From Gammaproteobacteria bacterium (GTDB taxonomy: Bacteria > Pseudomonadota > Gammaproteobacteria > Pseudomonadales > Azotimanducaceae), in NCBI GenBank assembly GCA_030425195.1, contig JAUIAV010000028.1, positions 1-44,030 of the forward strand: a DNA stretch of 44,030 nucleotides, given 5' to 3'. Numbering within the stretch: the first letter of the stretch is position 1; each line of letters begins with the position of its first letter. The notes beneath the pieces are model-generated. The model had not been told where the DNA came from and made no database searches. It saw nothing but the letters and a program-made list of their open reading frames with translations. This document shows, piece by piece, positions 35,159 to 43,681 of the stretch. The position numbers were made by a program, and so were the translations under genes.

Positions 35159-35629
35159 CTAGAAAACCAGGCGCGCCAGGCTCTCGGCGACCACACAGGG
35201 CTTTTCCGAACCCTGCACTTCCACCACCACTTCGTTCATGGTCTCGATCATGCTGCCCTTGATCTCCACCCGTTTCAGGGTGCTGGTGGTACGGATCTTC
35301 GCACCCACCGGTACCGGCGAGGGGAAACGGATCTTGTCGAAACCGTAGTTGATGGTGAGCTTCTGACCCGGCAGCTGAGGCAGGCTTTCCGCATCGTCCG
35401 GCTTGGGCAGGAAGCTCATGATGGACAGCGTCAGCTGACCATGGGCGATGGGCGCACCGAAGGGTCCGGCCTTCGCCCGCTCCGGATCCACGTGGATCCA
35501 CTGATGGTCCATGGTCACATCCGCGAAGTCGTTGACCCGGTCCTGGGTGATCTCGAACCATTCGCTGGGCGTGCCGCTGGTGCCGATTCTCGCGCTCAGC
35601 GTTTCGTAGGCGTTTTCGATATCCGACAT
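35159..35629 (-). CDS. MaoC-family (R)-specific enoyl-CoA hydratase-like protein
   Basis: The hot-dog fold with the hydratase-2 motif is seen: DRVNDFADVTMDHQWIHVDPERAKAGPFGAPIAHGQLTLSIM, where Asp and His of DxxxxH act on the enoyl-CoA. GAPIAHGQL is the conserved second part. It has 156 residues, a normal single-domain length. The frame is open to 35674, but the ATG at 35629 has GGAGAA upstream. A second, similar gene is at 41090-41563. It probably hydrates trans-2-enoyl-CoA to (3R)-hydroxyacyl-CoA. Confidence 0.92.
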   Translation of the reverse strand: MSDIENAYETLSARIGTSGTPSEWFEITQDRVNDFADVTMDHQWIHVDPERAKAGPFGAPIAHGQLTLSIMSFLPKPDDAESLPQLPGQKLTINYGFDKIRFPSPVPVGAKIRTTSTLKRVEIKGSMIETMNEVVVEVQGSEKPCVVAESLARLVF

Positions 35630-35704
35630 GGATCGTTCTCCGGGTGTCTGCAGACAGGAGAGCACATTATGCACTTCGCACCTGCGGGCGGACAGGCAGA
35701 GGCG

Positions 35705-36460
35705 CTAATCCCGGGGCACCGCCGGCCGATAGACGGGAAAGTGGTCGAGCCCGTGCACCCAGTCCAGCAGGTCCGTATGCGAATCCCGCGCCGCCAGCAT
35801 CTCCAGCTGCATGCGCGTCACGCGCATGAGATCGAATTCATCCGCGTCATTTCTGGCGATGGCTTCGGCCGGTGAGATCCAGATGCTGTCCACGGTTTCC
35901 TGCTCGTCATGCAGGCCGGTCTGACCCGGCGGCGCTTCCGCCAGAAAAAAACGGGTATCGAACCGTCTCGGCCGGCCGAAGGGTGTCACGAAACGATTGA
36001 CGAAATGGATATGGTCGACGGCGAGCCTGAGCTTCTCCCGCCGGCAGATCTCGAGCAGACTCAGCCTGCCTGCGTGCAGAGGCGACCGGTAGCCGTGGAA
36101 ACGTTCCCGATTCGATCCATCGTAGGCGAGCAGATGGCCTTCCTCCGTGTACGCGAGCAGCAGACCGGCCTCTTCGAAGCTCTCACGGATGCCGGCTACC
36201 CAGAAACCCCGCCATTCCGGGCCGAGCGCCGCCTGCTGAGGGGCCTGGAAATCCGAAGGACCCTGCCGGTGGGCGTCGTACTTGTGCAGATGATCGTCGC
36301 CGTCCACCTTGCCGCCAGGGAAGACGAACATGCCGCCGGCGAAGGCGGCACCGCGCGTGCGCCGCAGCATGAAGATCTCGAAGCCGCCCCTCGCTTCGGG
36401 CGCTGCTCTCGCGATGATCACCGTTGCGGCAGGACGGATGGGCTGTACAGGACGGGTCAT
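35705..36460 (-). CDS. Nudix hydrolase with an insertion in the Nudix box
   Basis: The Nudix box is split. GGKVDGDD lies near residues 49-56, and the REsFEEAGLLL half is at about 92-102, so the usual 14-residue gap between G and RE is enlarged by roughly 28 residues. Nudix enzymes of the NUDT7/NUDT19 acyl-CoA diphosphatase group can have such an insertion, so cleavage of CoA or acyl-CoA is a reasonable guess, and it fits the CoA-rich surroundings. The 251-residue length and the start MTRPVQPIRPAATVIIAR fit. The MFS gene lies 12 bp upstream. Confidence 0.85.
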   Translation of the reverse strand: MTRPVQPIRPAATVIIARAAPEARGGFEIFMLRRTRGAAFAGGMFVFPGGKVDGDDHLHKYDAHRQGPSDFQAPQQAALGPEWRGFWVAGIRESFEEAGLLLAYTEEGHLLAYDGSNRERFHGYRSPLHAGRLSLLEICRREKLRLAVDHIHFVNRFVTPFGRPRRFDTRFFLAEAPPGQTGLHDEQETVDSIWISPAEAIARNDADEFDLMRVTRMQLEMLAARDSHTDLLDWVHGLDHFPVYRPAVPRD

Positions 36461-36472
36461 GCAATCACTCGG

Positions 36473-37678
36473 TCAGGCGGCACCCTGATGATCATGGCGG
36501 CCCGCTTTCGAGGCGTCCAGTCCGGCGAGGACGAGGGATAGCACCATGGCCATCATGGCAACGACGGTCAACGCAGAAGACCAGTCATGCCGGGTTGCCA
36601 GCGCTCCGATCAGCAGGAACAGGCCGGTGGCCCATACCTCGAGCCCCGCGCCGGCCACGGAGGTGATGGTTGCCCGGGCGCTCACCTCGATGCTCGCCTG
36701 GAGGTTTGCCTCCAGCAGCACTTCGACGCCTCCCATGACGGCGAAGTAGACGCACAGCAGCAGCACCAGCCAGATGCCCTCATCCGTCGGACCGAGCAGG
36801 AGGCCGGCCAGCAGGAGGCCGTGATTGAGGACGGTGACGTGTCCGATCCGGCGCAGCGGCATCGATCCGAAGCGGTGCGCAAACGAGGTCCCGAGGCCAC
36901 GGCAGCCGAGGACGAGCCCGTACAGCAGCCCGATCACGCCGAGCGAGAAGATCTGCATCTCCCGGAACAGCGGTCCCAGGTATTCATCCACCACACCGGA
37001 CAGCCCCAGGAACGCGATGAACATCAGAGCGATGAGGCGCAACCGCGGCTGGCCGGCGATGGATCGGACCGCCACCCGCAGGGGGCTTTCCACGCCTTCC
37101 GCTTCTTCAGGACCGCCGGTGCGTGCCGGTTCCCGGATGAAAACGACGACCAGCAGACCGGAAAGGATGGGCGCCAGAGCGGACAGGAGCAGAACCTGAT
37201 CGTAGCCGTGCTCCGCCGCATAACCGCCCAGACCCATGGCGATGAGCACGGCAGCACTGGAAGCACCCTTGCCGCGACCGTAGATCCGTGCGAAGGCTTC
37301 CGGACGACCCTGCGCCACAAGCACATCGTGGAGCAGCGACTGCTGGGTACCGCTGCGGATCGCACCGCCCAGACTCCAGAACACGAAGCCGCCGGCGAAT
37401 CCCCAGAAGCCGGGCCAGAGCCACCAGACCAGAAATCCGCCGGCACCGGCCAGGGAGCCGACGAAGAGATAGCGTCGCCGGTTCACCCGGTCGGCAACGA
37501 TACCGGAGGGAATCTCCAGCACGAAGGCGGCGACCGCCCAGATCACGAACAGTGTCGAGAGCTGCATCTCGGTCATGCCCTGGTCCAGCATCATGATCGC
37601 GTAGACCGGATAGACGAGTACGAGCTCTTCGAAAAACGCGTGCGCCAGCCAGACCGGTTCGATGAACCGGTTGGTCAT
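36473..37678 (-). CDS. MFS transporter
   Basis: A 401-residue protein with about 12 hydrophobic segments. The MFS signature between helices 2 and 3 is FVLEIPSGIVADRVNRRRYLFVG, with GRGKGASSAAVLIAMGLGGY (helix 4-5 region) and the usual central loop (REPARTGGPEEAEGVES). The substrate, and whether it exports or imports, is unknown. Its ATG overlaps the upstream DUF1684 stop as ATGA, so the genes are coupled. The next gene, Nudix, starts 12 bp after its stop. Confidence 0.9.
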   Translation of the reverse strand: MTNRFIEPVWLAHAFFEELVLVYPVYAIMMLDQGMTEMQLSTLFVIWAVAAFVLEIPSGIVADRVNRRRYLFVGSLAGAGGFLVWWLWPGFWGFAGGFVFWSLGGAIRSGTQQSLLHDVLVAQGRPEAFARIYGRGKGASSAAVLIAMGLGGYAAEHGYDQVLLLSALAPILSGLLVVVFIREPARTGGPEEAEGVESPLRVAVRSIAGQPRLRLIALMFIAFLGLSGVVDEYLGPLFREMQIFSLGVIGLLYGLVLGCRGLGTSFAHRFGSMPLRRIGHVTVLNHGLLLAGLLLGPTDEGIWLVLLLCVYFAVMGGVEVLLEANLQASIEVSARATITSVAGAGLEVWATGLFLLIGALATRHDWSSALTVVAMMAMVLSLVLAGLDASKAGRHDHQGAA

Positions 37679-38286
37679 GGCGTGAGCGGACGGTATCGCT
37701 TCTCTCCGGCGCGGATGGGTACCAAAAGCCGGTTCTCCGGCGGCGGAATCGGGCAGGCATAGCTCGCATCGTAGGCGCAGAGCGGGTTTGCGGCCCGATT
37801 GAAGTCCAGCACCGGCTGCGCAGCCAGCGGCAGAGGCAGCTCGATGTAGCGACCGCCGGCGTAGGTCTCGGTGCCGTTCGTCGCATCCCGGAATGGCACG
37901 AGGAGGAAATTGTTCCGGCCACCATCCGCCTCGCGCCGGAAGGCCTTGAGCTGCACCGTCTGCCCGCCCAGCCGAACGGTGACCGTGCCCTGATGGGAGT
38001 AACGGAGCGTACGCCGATCATAGGTGGGCATGGCAAAGACGCTGCGATCCGAAGATCCGGTGAACCGGGCCGCAAGCACGAGGTCCGGATCCGGGTCGAA
38101 GTAGTCCAGACCCGTGAATGCCGCACGGTCGGTTTCGTTCAGCGGCGAGAGGATCCGATCGCGGAAGCGGAAGTCCACGTTGTCCCGGTACCGGATCAGC
38201 CGCTCCAGATAGTCCGCGTTGTCAGCCAGGACCGGCAGCTGCACGAACAGCAGCAGCCCGAGGCATATCGTCAGTGTCCGCCTCAT
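37675..38286 (-). CDS. DUF1684 domain-containing exported protein
   Basis: After a signal peptide (RRTLTICLGLLLFVQLPVLA) the DUF1684 pattern follows: RDNVDFRFRDRILSPLNETDRAAFTGLDYFDPD, FAMPTYDRRTLRYSHQGTVTVRLGG, FLLVPFRDATNGTETYAGGRYIELP, and LDFNRAANPLCAYDASYACPIPPPENRLLVPIRAGEKRY. The family's function is not known to me. The open frame extends to 38583, but the ATG at 38286 starts at the signal peptide and gives 203 residues. The VOC gene is 8 bp upstream. It is linked by overlap to the MFS gene. Confidence 0.88.
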   Translation of the reverse strand: MRRTLTICLGLLLFVQLPVLADNADYLERLIRYRDNVDFRFRDRILSPLNETDRAAFTGLDYFDPDPDLVLAARFTGSSDRSVFAMPTYDRRTLRYSHQGTVTVRLGGQTVQLKAFRREADGGRNNFLLVPFRDATNGTETYAGGRYIELPLPLAAQPVLDFNRAANPLCAYDASYACPIPPPENRLLVPIRAGEKRYRPLTP

Positions 38287-38294
38287 GCGCCGTA

Positions 38295-38948
38295 TCAGAG
38301 CGTCCAGCCTTCCGATCCCGGCGCCTTGCCGAGGCGAACGGTGTTTCCGGCCGCGTCGATTTCCGCCACCAGGTCGACCGTATCGGCTGCTTCCGCGCGC
38401 ATGTCCACGCCGAGCCCCGCAAACAGTCCGTTCAGGGAATCCGCGTCCGGGGTCCGGATCTGCAGGGAGCGGAACGTACCCCCACGGGGATTGGTGGTGG
38501 CCGGATGCGGCGTGTCCATCCAGTCTATGAAGAAAGGCACCAGTCCGGGAAAGCGATGGCCGCCAAGAAACAGGAGCTCCCATTTCAGCAGCGCTCCGTC
38601 CGGCGTGCGGCGTTCGGTAGGGACCGGCCCCCGGGCCGCAAGCGCCAGGCCCGCCGCCTTCTGGGCGAGCGCAGCCAGTCCAGGAGAGCCGGCCGCCCAG
38701 GTGATCAGGCCGCAGCCATCCAGTCCGGCCAGGCGTTCACCGAAGGTGCCCGCCAGATTCTGCGCCGGATCCGGTGCGATCACTTCCAGGTAGACACGAT
38801 CGCCGAGTGACAGCAGCGCATTACGGGTACCCAGCCCAGGATGCACGCCACCGGGCGCGGGACGCGCACCGAACAGACGCTCCGTCTCCCGGATACCCTC
38901 GTCCAGCGTCGGCGCCCCCCACATCAGATGATCCAGTTCTACTGCCAT
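38295..38948 (-). CDS. VOC-superfamily (glyoxalase-like) protein
   Basis: The start AVELDHLMWGAPTLDEGIRETERLFGARPAPGGVHPGLGTRNALLSLGD is the glyoxalase-like_3/VOC pattern (His7, near the beta-1 metal position). RVYLEVIAPD carries the following Glu. The second half repeats the fold loosely, ending TVDLVAEIDAAGNTVRLG. It has 217 residues from the ATG at 38948 (AGGGG upstream); the frame open to 39284 overlaps the divergent symporter gene. A metal enzyme (dioxygenase, isomerase or lyase) is likely but the reaction is unknown. It appears to head a VOC-DUF1684-MFS-Nudix operon. Confidence 0.85.
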   Translation of the reverse strand: MAVELDHLMWGAPTLDEGIRETERLFGARPAPGGVHPGLGTRNALLSLGDRVYLEVIAPDPAQNLAGTFGERLAGLDGCGLITWAAGSPGLAALAQKAAGLALAARGPVPTERRTPDGALLKWELLFLGGHRFPGLVPFFIDWMDTPHPATTNPRGGTFRSLQIRTPDADSLNGLFAGLGVDMRAEAADTVDLVAEIDAAGNTVRLGKAPGSEGWTL

Positions 38949-38993
38949 TCGTCGCCCCTGTTTCTTCGCTGACCACAATGTATATTGGCCCCC

Positions 38994-39290
38994 ATGGTCA
39001 GGGAAAGCGGGGAAGTCGTGAGGGACGAGCACAGCGGTATCAGCGAGCGTAACCGGGCTTACTGGCGGGCCAATCTGAAACTCGGCACGGTGCTCCTCAC
39101 GATCTGGTTCGTGGTTTCCTTCGGCTTCGGCATTCTGCTCGTCGAGCCGCTCAACCGGATTCCGTTCTTCGGCTTCAAGCTCGGCTTCTGGTGGGCTCAA
39201 CAGGGTGCCATCTACGTGTTCATCGTCCTCATCTTCGTGTACGCGTGGGCGATGAAGCGCCTGGATCGCAAGTACGACGTGCACGACTGA
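38994..39290 (+). CDS. DUF4212 small subunit of a sodium:solute symporter
   Basis: A two-helix membrane protein: YWRANLKLGTVLLTIWFVVSFGFGILL, then PFFGFKLGFWWAQQGAIYVFIVLIFVYAWAMKRLDRKY. This is the DUF4212 small partner of the VC_2705-type SSF symporters, and the large subunit gene starts 2 bp after its stop. The ATG at 38994 has no good ribosome binding site and lies 7 nt after a TATATT -10-like element; a GTG at 39018 behind GGGGAA is a plausible alternative start (91 residues). Confidence 0.88.
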   Translation: MVRESGEVVRDEHSGISERNRAYWRANLKLGTVLLTIWFVVSFGFGILLVEPLNRIPFFGFKLGFWWAQQGAIYVFIVLIFVYAWAMKRLDRKYDVHD

Positions 39291-39292
39291 CC

Positions 39293-41065
39293 ATGGACGT
39301 CAAACTGCTCACCTACCTGTTCGTCGGGCTTTCCTTCGCGCTGTACATCGGGATCGCGATCTGGTCCCGGGCCGCTTCCACCAGAGAGTTCTACGTGGCC
39401 GGCGGTCACGTGCACCCGATCGCCAACGGCATGGCGACCGCCGCCGACTGGATGAGTGCCGCCTCCTTCATCTCCATGGCCGGCATCATCGCCTTCATGG
39501 GCTACGACGGCACCGTCTATCTGATGGGCTGGACGGGCGGCTACGTGGTGCTCGCCCTGCTGCTGGCCCCTTACCTCAGGAAGTTCGGCGAATTCACGGT
39601 GCCCGACTTCATCGGCAGCCGTTACTACGGCAACACGGCGAGAGTCGTGGCCGTGATCTGCCTGATCGTCGTCTCCTTCACCTACGTGGCCGGACAGATG
39701 CGCGGTGTCGGCATCGTTTTCTCCCAGTTTCTGGACGTGGACATCACGCTCGGGGTGGTCATCGGCATGGCCGTGGTGTTCATGTACGCGGTGCTCGGTG
39801 GCATGAAAGGAATCACCTATACCCAGGTCGCGCAGTATTGCGTGCTCATCTTCGCCTATCTGGTTCCCGCCATCTTCATCTCCATGCTGATCACCGGCGT
39901 TCCGATTCCCCAGTTCGGACTGGGGGCCGCCGTCGCGGACGGTTCCGGCGTACCGGTGCTTCAGAGACTGGATGACACCCTGGCCGAGCTGGGGTTCTCC
40001 CCCTACACCGAAGGTGCGAAGAGCACCATCGACGTCTTCGCCATCACCATGGCGCTGATGATCGGCACCGCGGGGCTGCCGCACGTGATCGTGCGCTTCT
40101 TCACCGTGCCCAAGGTCTCCGACGCCCGCAAGTCGGCCGGTTATGCGCTGCTCTTCATCGCTCTGCTGTACACCACAGCACCCGCCGTGGGTGCATTCGC
40201 AAGGCTCAATTTCATCGACACGGTGCACGACAACGCCTACTCGGACACCGCTCCCTGGTTCAGGAGCTGGGAGAACATCGGTCTGATCGGCTGGCTCGAC
40301 AAGAACGGCGACGGTGCCATTCAGTACGCACCTGGCGCTCCCTTCGAAGGTGCGCCGAGCTTCGCGACGGAGCGCGGCCCGCAGGGGGAACGTCTGGTGG
40401 TCAATCCGGCCACGGACAGCGCCAACGAGGTCTATGTGGATCGGGACATCATGGTGCTGGCCAATCCCGAGATCGCCGCCCTGCCTCCCTGGGTCATCGC
40501 CCTGGTCGCCGCCGGCGGCCTGGCCGCGGCACTCTCCACCGCTGCCGGACTGCTGCTGGTGATCTCGACTTCCGTATCCCACGATCTCATCAAGAAAACG
40601 CTGGCCCGGGGCATCAGTGACCGGCAGGAACTGCTCTACGCCAGGATCGCCGCTGCGCTCGCCATCGGCGTGGCCGGGTACCTGGGGATCAATCCGCCGG
40701 GTTTCGTTGCCCAGGTGGTGGCCTTCGCCTTCGGGCTGGCCGCGGCATCGCTGTTCCCCGCGATCCTCATGGGCATCTTCTCGCTCAGAATGAACCGGGA
40801 AGGTGCGGTCAGCGGCATGCTGGTGGGTCTCGGTTTCACGTTCGCCTACATCGTCTACTTCAAGTTCGTGGCACCGGAGCTGAACACGGCCGAGCACTGG
40901 TGGTTCGGCATCTCGCCGGAAGGCATCGGCACCCTGGGTGCGGCGGCCAACTTCGCGACGGCCTTCGCCGTCAGCGCATTCACCCGGCCGGTACCGGCAG
41001 AGGTACAGGCGCTCGTGCACCGGATCCGCGTCCCCAGGGGCGTGGAAACTCCACATGCCCACTGA
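39293..41065 (+). CDS. Sodium:solute symporter (VC_2705-type SSF)
   Basis: A 590-residue protein with about 13 hydrophobic segments. The SSF pattern is present: STREFYVAGGHVHPIANGMATAADWMSAASFISMAGIIAFMGYDG and GLAAALSTAAGLLLVISTSVSHDLIKK near the sodium-site helices. A long hydrophilic insert (about residues 310-385) contains DKNGDGAI at about 336-343, which looks like an EF-hand calcium loop. Together with the DUF4212 protein it probably imports a carboxylate such as acetate, driven by Na+. The ATG follows the small subunit by 2 bp. Confidence 0.92.
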   Translation: MDVKLLTYLFVGLSFALYIGIAIWSRAASTREFYVAGGHVHPIANGMATAADWMSAASFISMAGIIAFMGYDGTVYLMGWTGGYVVLALLLAPYLRKFGEFTVPDFIGSRYYGNTARVVAVICLIVVSFTYVAGQMRGVGIVFSQFLDVDITLGVVIGMAVVFMYAVLGGMKGITYTQVAQYCVLIFAYLVPAIFISMLITGVPIPQFGLGAAVADGSGVPVLQRLDDTLAELGFSPYTEGAKSTIDVFAITMALMIGTAGLPHVIVRFFTVPKVSDARKSAGYALLFIALLYTTAPAVGAFARLNFIDTVHDNAYSDTAPWFRSWENIGLIGWLDKNGDGAIQYAPGAPFEGAPSFATERGPQGERLVVNPATDSANEVYVDRDIMVLANPEIAALPPWVIALVAAGGLAAALSTAAGLLLVISTSVSHDLIKKTLARGISDRQELLYARIAAALAIGVAGYLGINPPGFVAQVVAFAFGLAAASLFPAILMGIFSLRMNREGAVSGMLVGLGFTFAYIVYFKFVAPELNTAEHWWFGISPEGIGTLGAAANFATAFAVSAFTRPVPAEVQALVHRIRVPRGVETPHAH

Positions 41066-41089
41066 AATCGCACGGAAGAGGATCATCCC

Positions 41090-41563
41090 TTGAGCAAAGT
41101 CACCGACATCATCGCCGACGTGCACCATCTGTTCGGGCACGAAGTGGGGCTCTCCGACTGGATTCTCATCGATCAGCAGAAGATCGATGACCATGCCCGG
41201 TCCACCAACGACAACAGCTGGATGCATACAGACCCGGAACGCACGGCGAAGGATTCTCCGTTCGGTGCACCCATCGCCCAGTCCTTTCTGGTCCTTTCCT
41301 GCCTGACCGACATGGTGGCAGCCGTGAAGATCCCGATTCCCGGCATCGTTTACCGGCAGAACTACGGATTCGATCGGGTGCGCATCGTCCAGCCGGTGAA
41401 AGTCAACGGCCGGATCCGTGGCCGGTTCGAGCTGAACCGGATCGAACCCAAGGGCCCCCACGGCATGCTCGTGCATCTGGACGTCTCCATCGAGATCGAG
41501 GACGACGACATCGCGCCGGCCGTGGTGGCGGAATGGCTCGCCTACGTTCGGGTGGAGGACTGA
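41090..41563 (+). CDS. MaoC-family dehydratase (enoyl-CoA hydratase-like)
   Basis: A hot-dog fold with DDHARSTNDNSWMHTDPERTAKDSPFGAPIAQSFLVLS: Asp and His of the hydratase-2 type motif (D..N..W.H) and the GAPIAQ second motif are recognisable, though the spacing and Gln differ from the MaoC gene at 35159-35629. The start is TTG with GAGGA 7 nt upstream, and the SSF stop lies 24 bp earlier. With the CMD gene 36 bp downstream it forms a plus-strand operon of the symporter type. It probably hydrates an enoyl-CoA. Confidence 0.9.
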   Translation: MSKVTDIIADVHHLFGHEVGLSDWILIDQQKIDDHARSTNDNSWMHTDPERTAKDSPFGAPIAQSFLVLSCLTDMVAAVKIPIPGIVYRQNYGFDRVRIVQPVKVNGRIRGRFELNRIEPKGPHGMLVHLDVSIEIEDDDIAPAVVAEWLAYVRVED

Positions 41564-41599
41564 CTCGAGGTGAACTGAACCGGGACAGGAGGACGGCGA

Positions 41600-41977
41600 A
41601 TGACCGGACGCAGCGAAGAAGAGAAGCAGCAGATCGCCAGAGCGATCACCGAGGCACTGGCCACGCCCGATGAAATCCGGGACGACTGGGGACGGATGAT
41701 CGTCGACATGGTCCTGCCGGATGGGGTGTGGTCCCGGCCGGGACTCAATCGACGCGACAGAAGTCTGATCACCATCGCTGCGCTCTGCGCTCTGCACCGC
41801 CCGAACGAACTGAAGATCCACATCGGCAGCGGCCTCGGCAACGGACTCACCCGGGAGGAGATCTGCGAAGTGCTCATGCACATGGCCATCTATGGCGGCT
41901 TTCCGGTAGCGGTCGAAGGCATGGCGATCGCCAAGTCGGTTTTCGATGCACAGCCGGATGATCAGCCATCGGGCTGA
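41600..41977 (+). CDS. Carboxymuconolactone decarboxylase (CMD) family protein
   Basis: A 125-residue protein with the CMD helix pattern RDRSLITIAALCALHRPNELKIHIGSGLGNGLTREEICEVLMHMAIYGGFPVAVEG. This resembles PcaC-type gamma-carboxymuconolactone decarboxylase more than the AhpD type, as the CxxC peroxidase motif is absent. No other protocatechuate-pathway genes are adjacent, so the substrate is open. GGAGGACGGCG precedes the ATG. Its end overlaps the convergent PhyH gene by 16 bases. Confidence 0.9.
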   Translation: MTGRSEEEKQQIARAITEALATPDEIRDDWGRMIVDMVLPDGVWSRPGLNRRDRSLITIAALCALHRPNELKIHIGSGLGNGLTREEICEVLMHMAIYGGFPVAVEGMAIAKSVFDAQPDDQPSG

Positions 41978-42744
41978 TGTGAAACCGGGTGTACTCTGAT
42001 CACCCGCATCAACCGCACCCGTTCACTCACATTGGGCGCCGGCGCATGAATCAGCCAGGGGTGGCAGACGATCACGTCTCCCGCCCGCCCGATCAGCTCA
42101 ACCACCCTGACCTGCGCCTCGTGAACCACATGGGTATCAAGCATGAATCGCTGCCGCCGCTGGTCAGCGGTGAGCGCCGGGTCCTTGAGGCCCCGAAGCC
42201 AGGGATCCGACGCGAGCAGGCGGCGATTGAGTTCCTTGTGCTTCATGCCTGAAGCCTTCGGCAGATTGCGCACGAACTGTTCCACCAGCGCCGGTGACCC
42301 GTCCACCACAGCCGTTCCGCCCCCACCGGCTTCCACATCATCCAGCAGCAGGAATACGTTGGCGCCGCTCAGACCACCCTCCGACCGATACGGGTGATCC
42401 AGGTGCCAGACCCGATGCGGCACCGTCCAGGAACCGGACCGGGGAAACGTGACCAGTGCCTGCCCCCAGTCGCTCCGGGTTTTCCAGCCTTTGACTCCGA
42501 ACAGCGTGTCGAGTGCGGTAACCAGCGGCTTCAGATCCTGTGGATTCCGGTCATGCCGACGGACGGCCCGCAGGCCGCTGACATGCTCCGGCCAGGTTGA
42601 GGGTACATGCGCCTCCACACCCTGCCGAGCCAGCAATCGCCAGATCGCCTGACGCATGACCTGGAGTTCCTCCGCGTCCAGCAGCCCGGGCAACGATACG
42701 AACCCGCGATCGAAGAACGCCGCCTGTCTTTCAGGGGTGAACAT
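41962..42744 (-). CDS. Phytanoyl-CoA dioxygenase (PhyH) family protein
   Basis: A Fe(II)/2-oxoglutarate oxygenase of about 260 residues: FFDRGFVSLPGLLDAEELQVMRQAI is the usual start; WHLDHPYRS carries the HxD iron motif; IHAPAPNVSERVRLMR carries the distal His and the 2-oxoglutarate-binding Arg. HxD...H is complete. It probably hydroxylates an acyl-CoA or small acid. The frame is open to 42780; the ATG at 42744 (MFTPERQAAFF) is preferred, overlapping the rhomboid gene by 14 bases. Its ribosome binding site is weak. Confidence 0.9.
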   Translation of the reverse strand: MFTPERQAAFFDRGFVSLPGLLDAEELQVMRQAIWRLLARQGVEAHVPSTWPEHVSGLRAVRRHDRNPQDLKPLVTALDTLFGVKGWKTRSDWGQALVTFPRSGSWTVPHRVWHLDHPYRSEGGLSGANVFLLLDDVEAGGGGTAVVDGSPALVEQFVRNLPKASGMKHKELNRRLLASDPWLRGLKDPALTADQRRQRFMLDTHVVHEAQVRVVELIGRAGDVIVCHPWLIHAPAPNVSERVRLMRVIRVHPVSHQPDG

Positions 42745-43639
42745 CGGCAACGCCCGCAGACCCGGCCAGTGCCCAGGCAAGCACGATCAGCCCGAGAGCC
42801 GTCAGCGCAGACAGCTGCTGACCCGTTCTGCCCAGCCGTTCCAGCGGCCAGTCGGCCGCCCAGAGCCCGAGACCCAGGCCGACGGCGAATCCGGTGAAGT
42901 GCGCCAGTACGTCGGTCTGCTCTCCACCCACACCGGTGAACGAAAGAAGTGCCACCGCGGCGAAGATCGGCGCGAAAGCCCGGCGCCAGCCGCGCCCCCG
43001 GAAGTAGCCCCGGCGCCAGACGAAGGCACTGGACAGAGACAAAGCAGCAAACGTGGCGGTGCTTGCGCCGATCGCCATGAATTCGGGCGGCCGGAGCGCG
43101 GCCGCCACGCCGTTGCCGATGGCGCCGCCGGTCAGAATGAGCAGCCAGGCAAGACCGGAACCCATGAAGCGGCCGGCAAACAGTCCGAAAACGGCGCCGA
43201 ACGCGGAGTTGCCGAGAATGTGCCCCAGATCGGCATGGAGGGTCAGAGCCGTCACCGTGCGCCACCACTGACCGTCCATGACCGCACCGGCCTCCACCCG
43301 GCCCAGCGCCCGCCAGTCCCAGCCGAACAGCATCTGATCCTGAAAGAACGGTACCGCCCAGATCACGAGCAGGAATCCCAGCACGCCGTAAACGCCGCTG
43401 TCCACCTGGTCGGGCACCGGCGCCGGTGGCGGCGGTACATTTTCGAGCCGGTACTTCTCGAGGTGGGAAATCGCTGTCCGCACTTCGGCTTCCGGGACCC
43501 GCAGACACCAGTCGTGCTCATCCCGGACGACCACGTGAGTCACGTCCACGGCGGTCAGCACCAGACTCGCTTCCATGAGGCGGCGCCGGGTGGCACCGCG
43601 ACGGATCGGGTGCCACTGATCATAGTCATGATGGGTCAT
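42731..43639 (-). CDS. Rhomboid-family intramembrane serine protease
   Basis: The first 80 residues are soluble, with a Pro-rich linker (PPPPAPVPDQ), and are probably cytoplasmic. About six membrane segments follow. Motifs: WRTVTALTLHADLGHILGNSAFG (His140 and Asn144 of the oxyanion region), catalytic Ser193 in IGASTATFAA (GAST rather than GASG), and His247 in VLAHFTGFAVG. The catalytic Ser/His dyad is therefore complete. Possible substrates are membrane proteins with a helix-breaking segment. It overlaps the PhyH gene downstream by 14 bases. Confidence 0.92.
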   Translation of the reverse strand: MTHHDYDQWHPIRRGATRRRLMEASLVLTAVDVTHVVVRDEHDWCLRVPEAEVRTAISHLEKYRLENVPPPPAPVPDQVDSGVYGVLGFLLVIWAVPFFQDQMLFGWDWRALGRVEAGAVMDGQWWRTVTALTLHADLGHILGNSAFGAVFGLFAGRFMGSGLAWLLILTGGAIGNGVAAALRPPEFMAIGASTATFAALSLSSAFVWRRGYFRGRGWRRAFAPIFAAVALLSFTGVGGEQTDVLAHFTGFAVGLGLGLWAADWPLERLGRTGQQLSALTALGLIVLAWALAGSAGVADVHP

Positions 43640-43681
43640 GAGCGTTTGTTTCCGCCCGCCCCGATCGCCTCGCCAGGCGGA

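Noticed and set aside
39212-41881. 889-codon minus-strand frame opposite the SSF symporter, MaoC and CMD genes
   Set aside because: It is antisense to clear coding genes, has a His/Asp/Gly-rich, low-complexity composition and no motif; it is a high-GC shadow frame.
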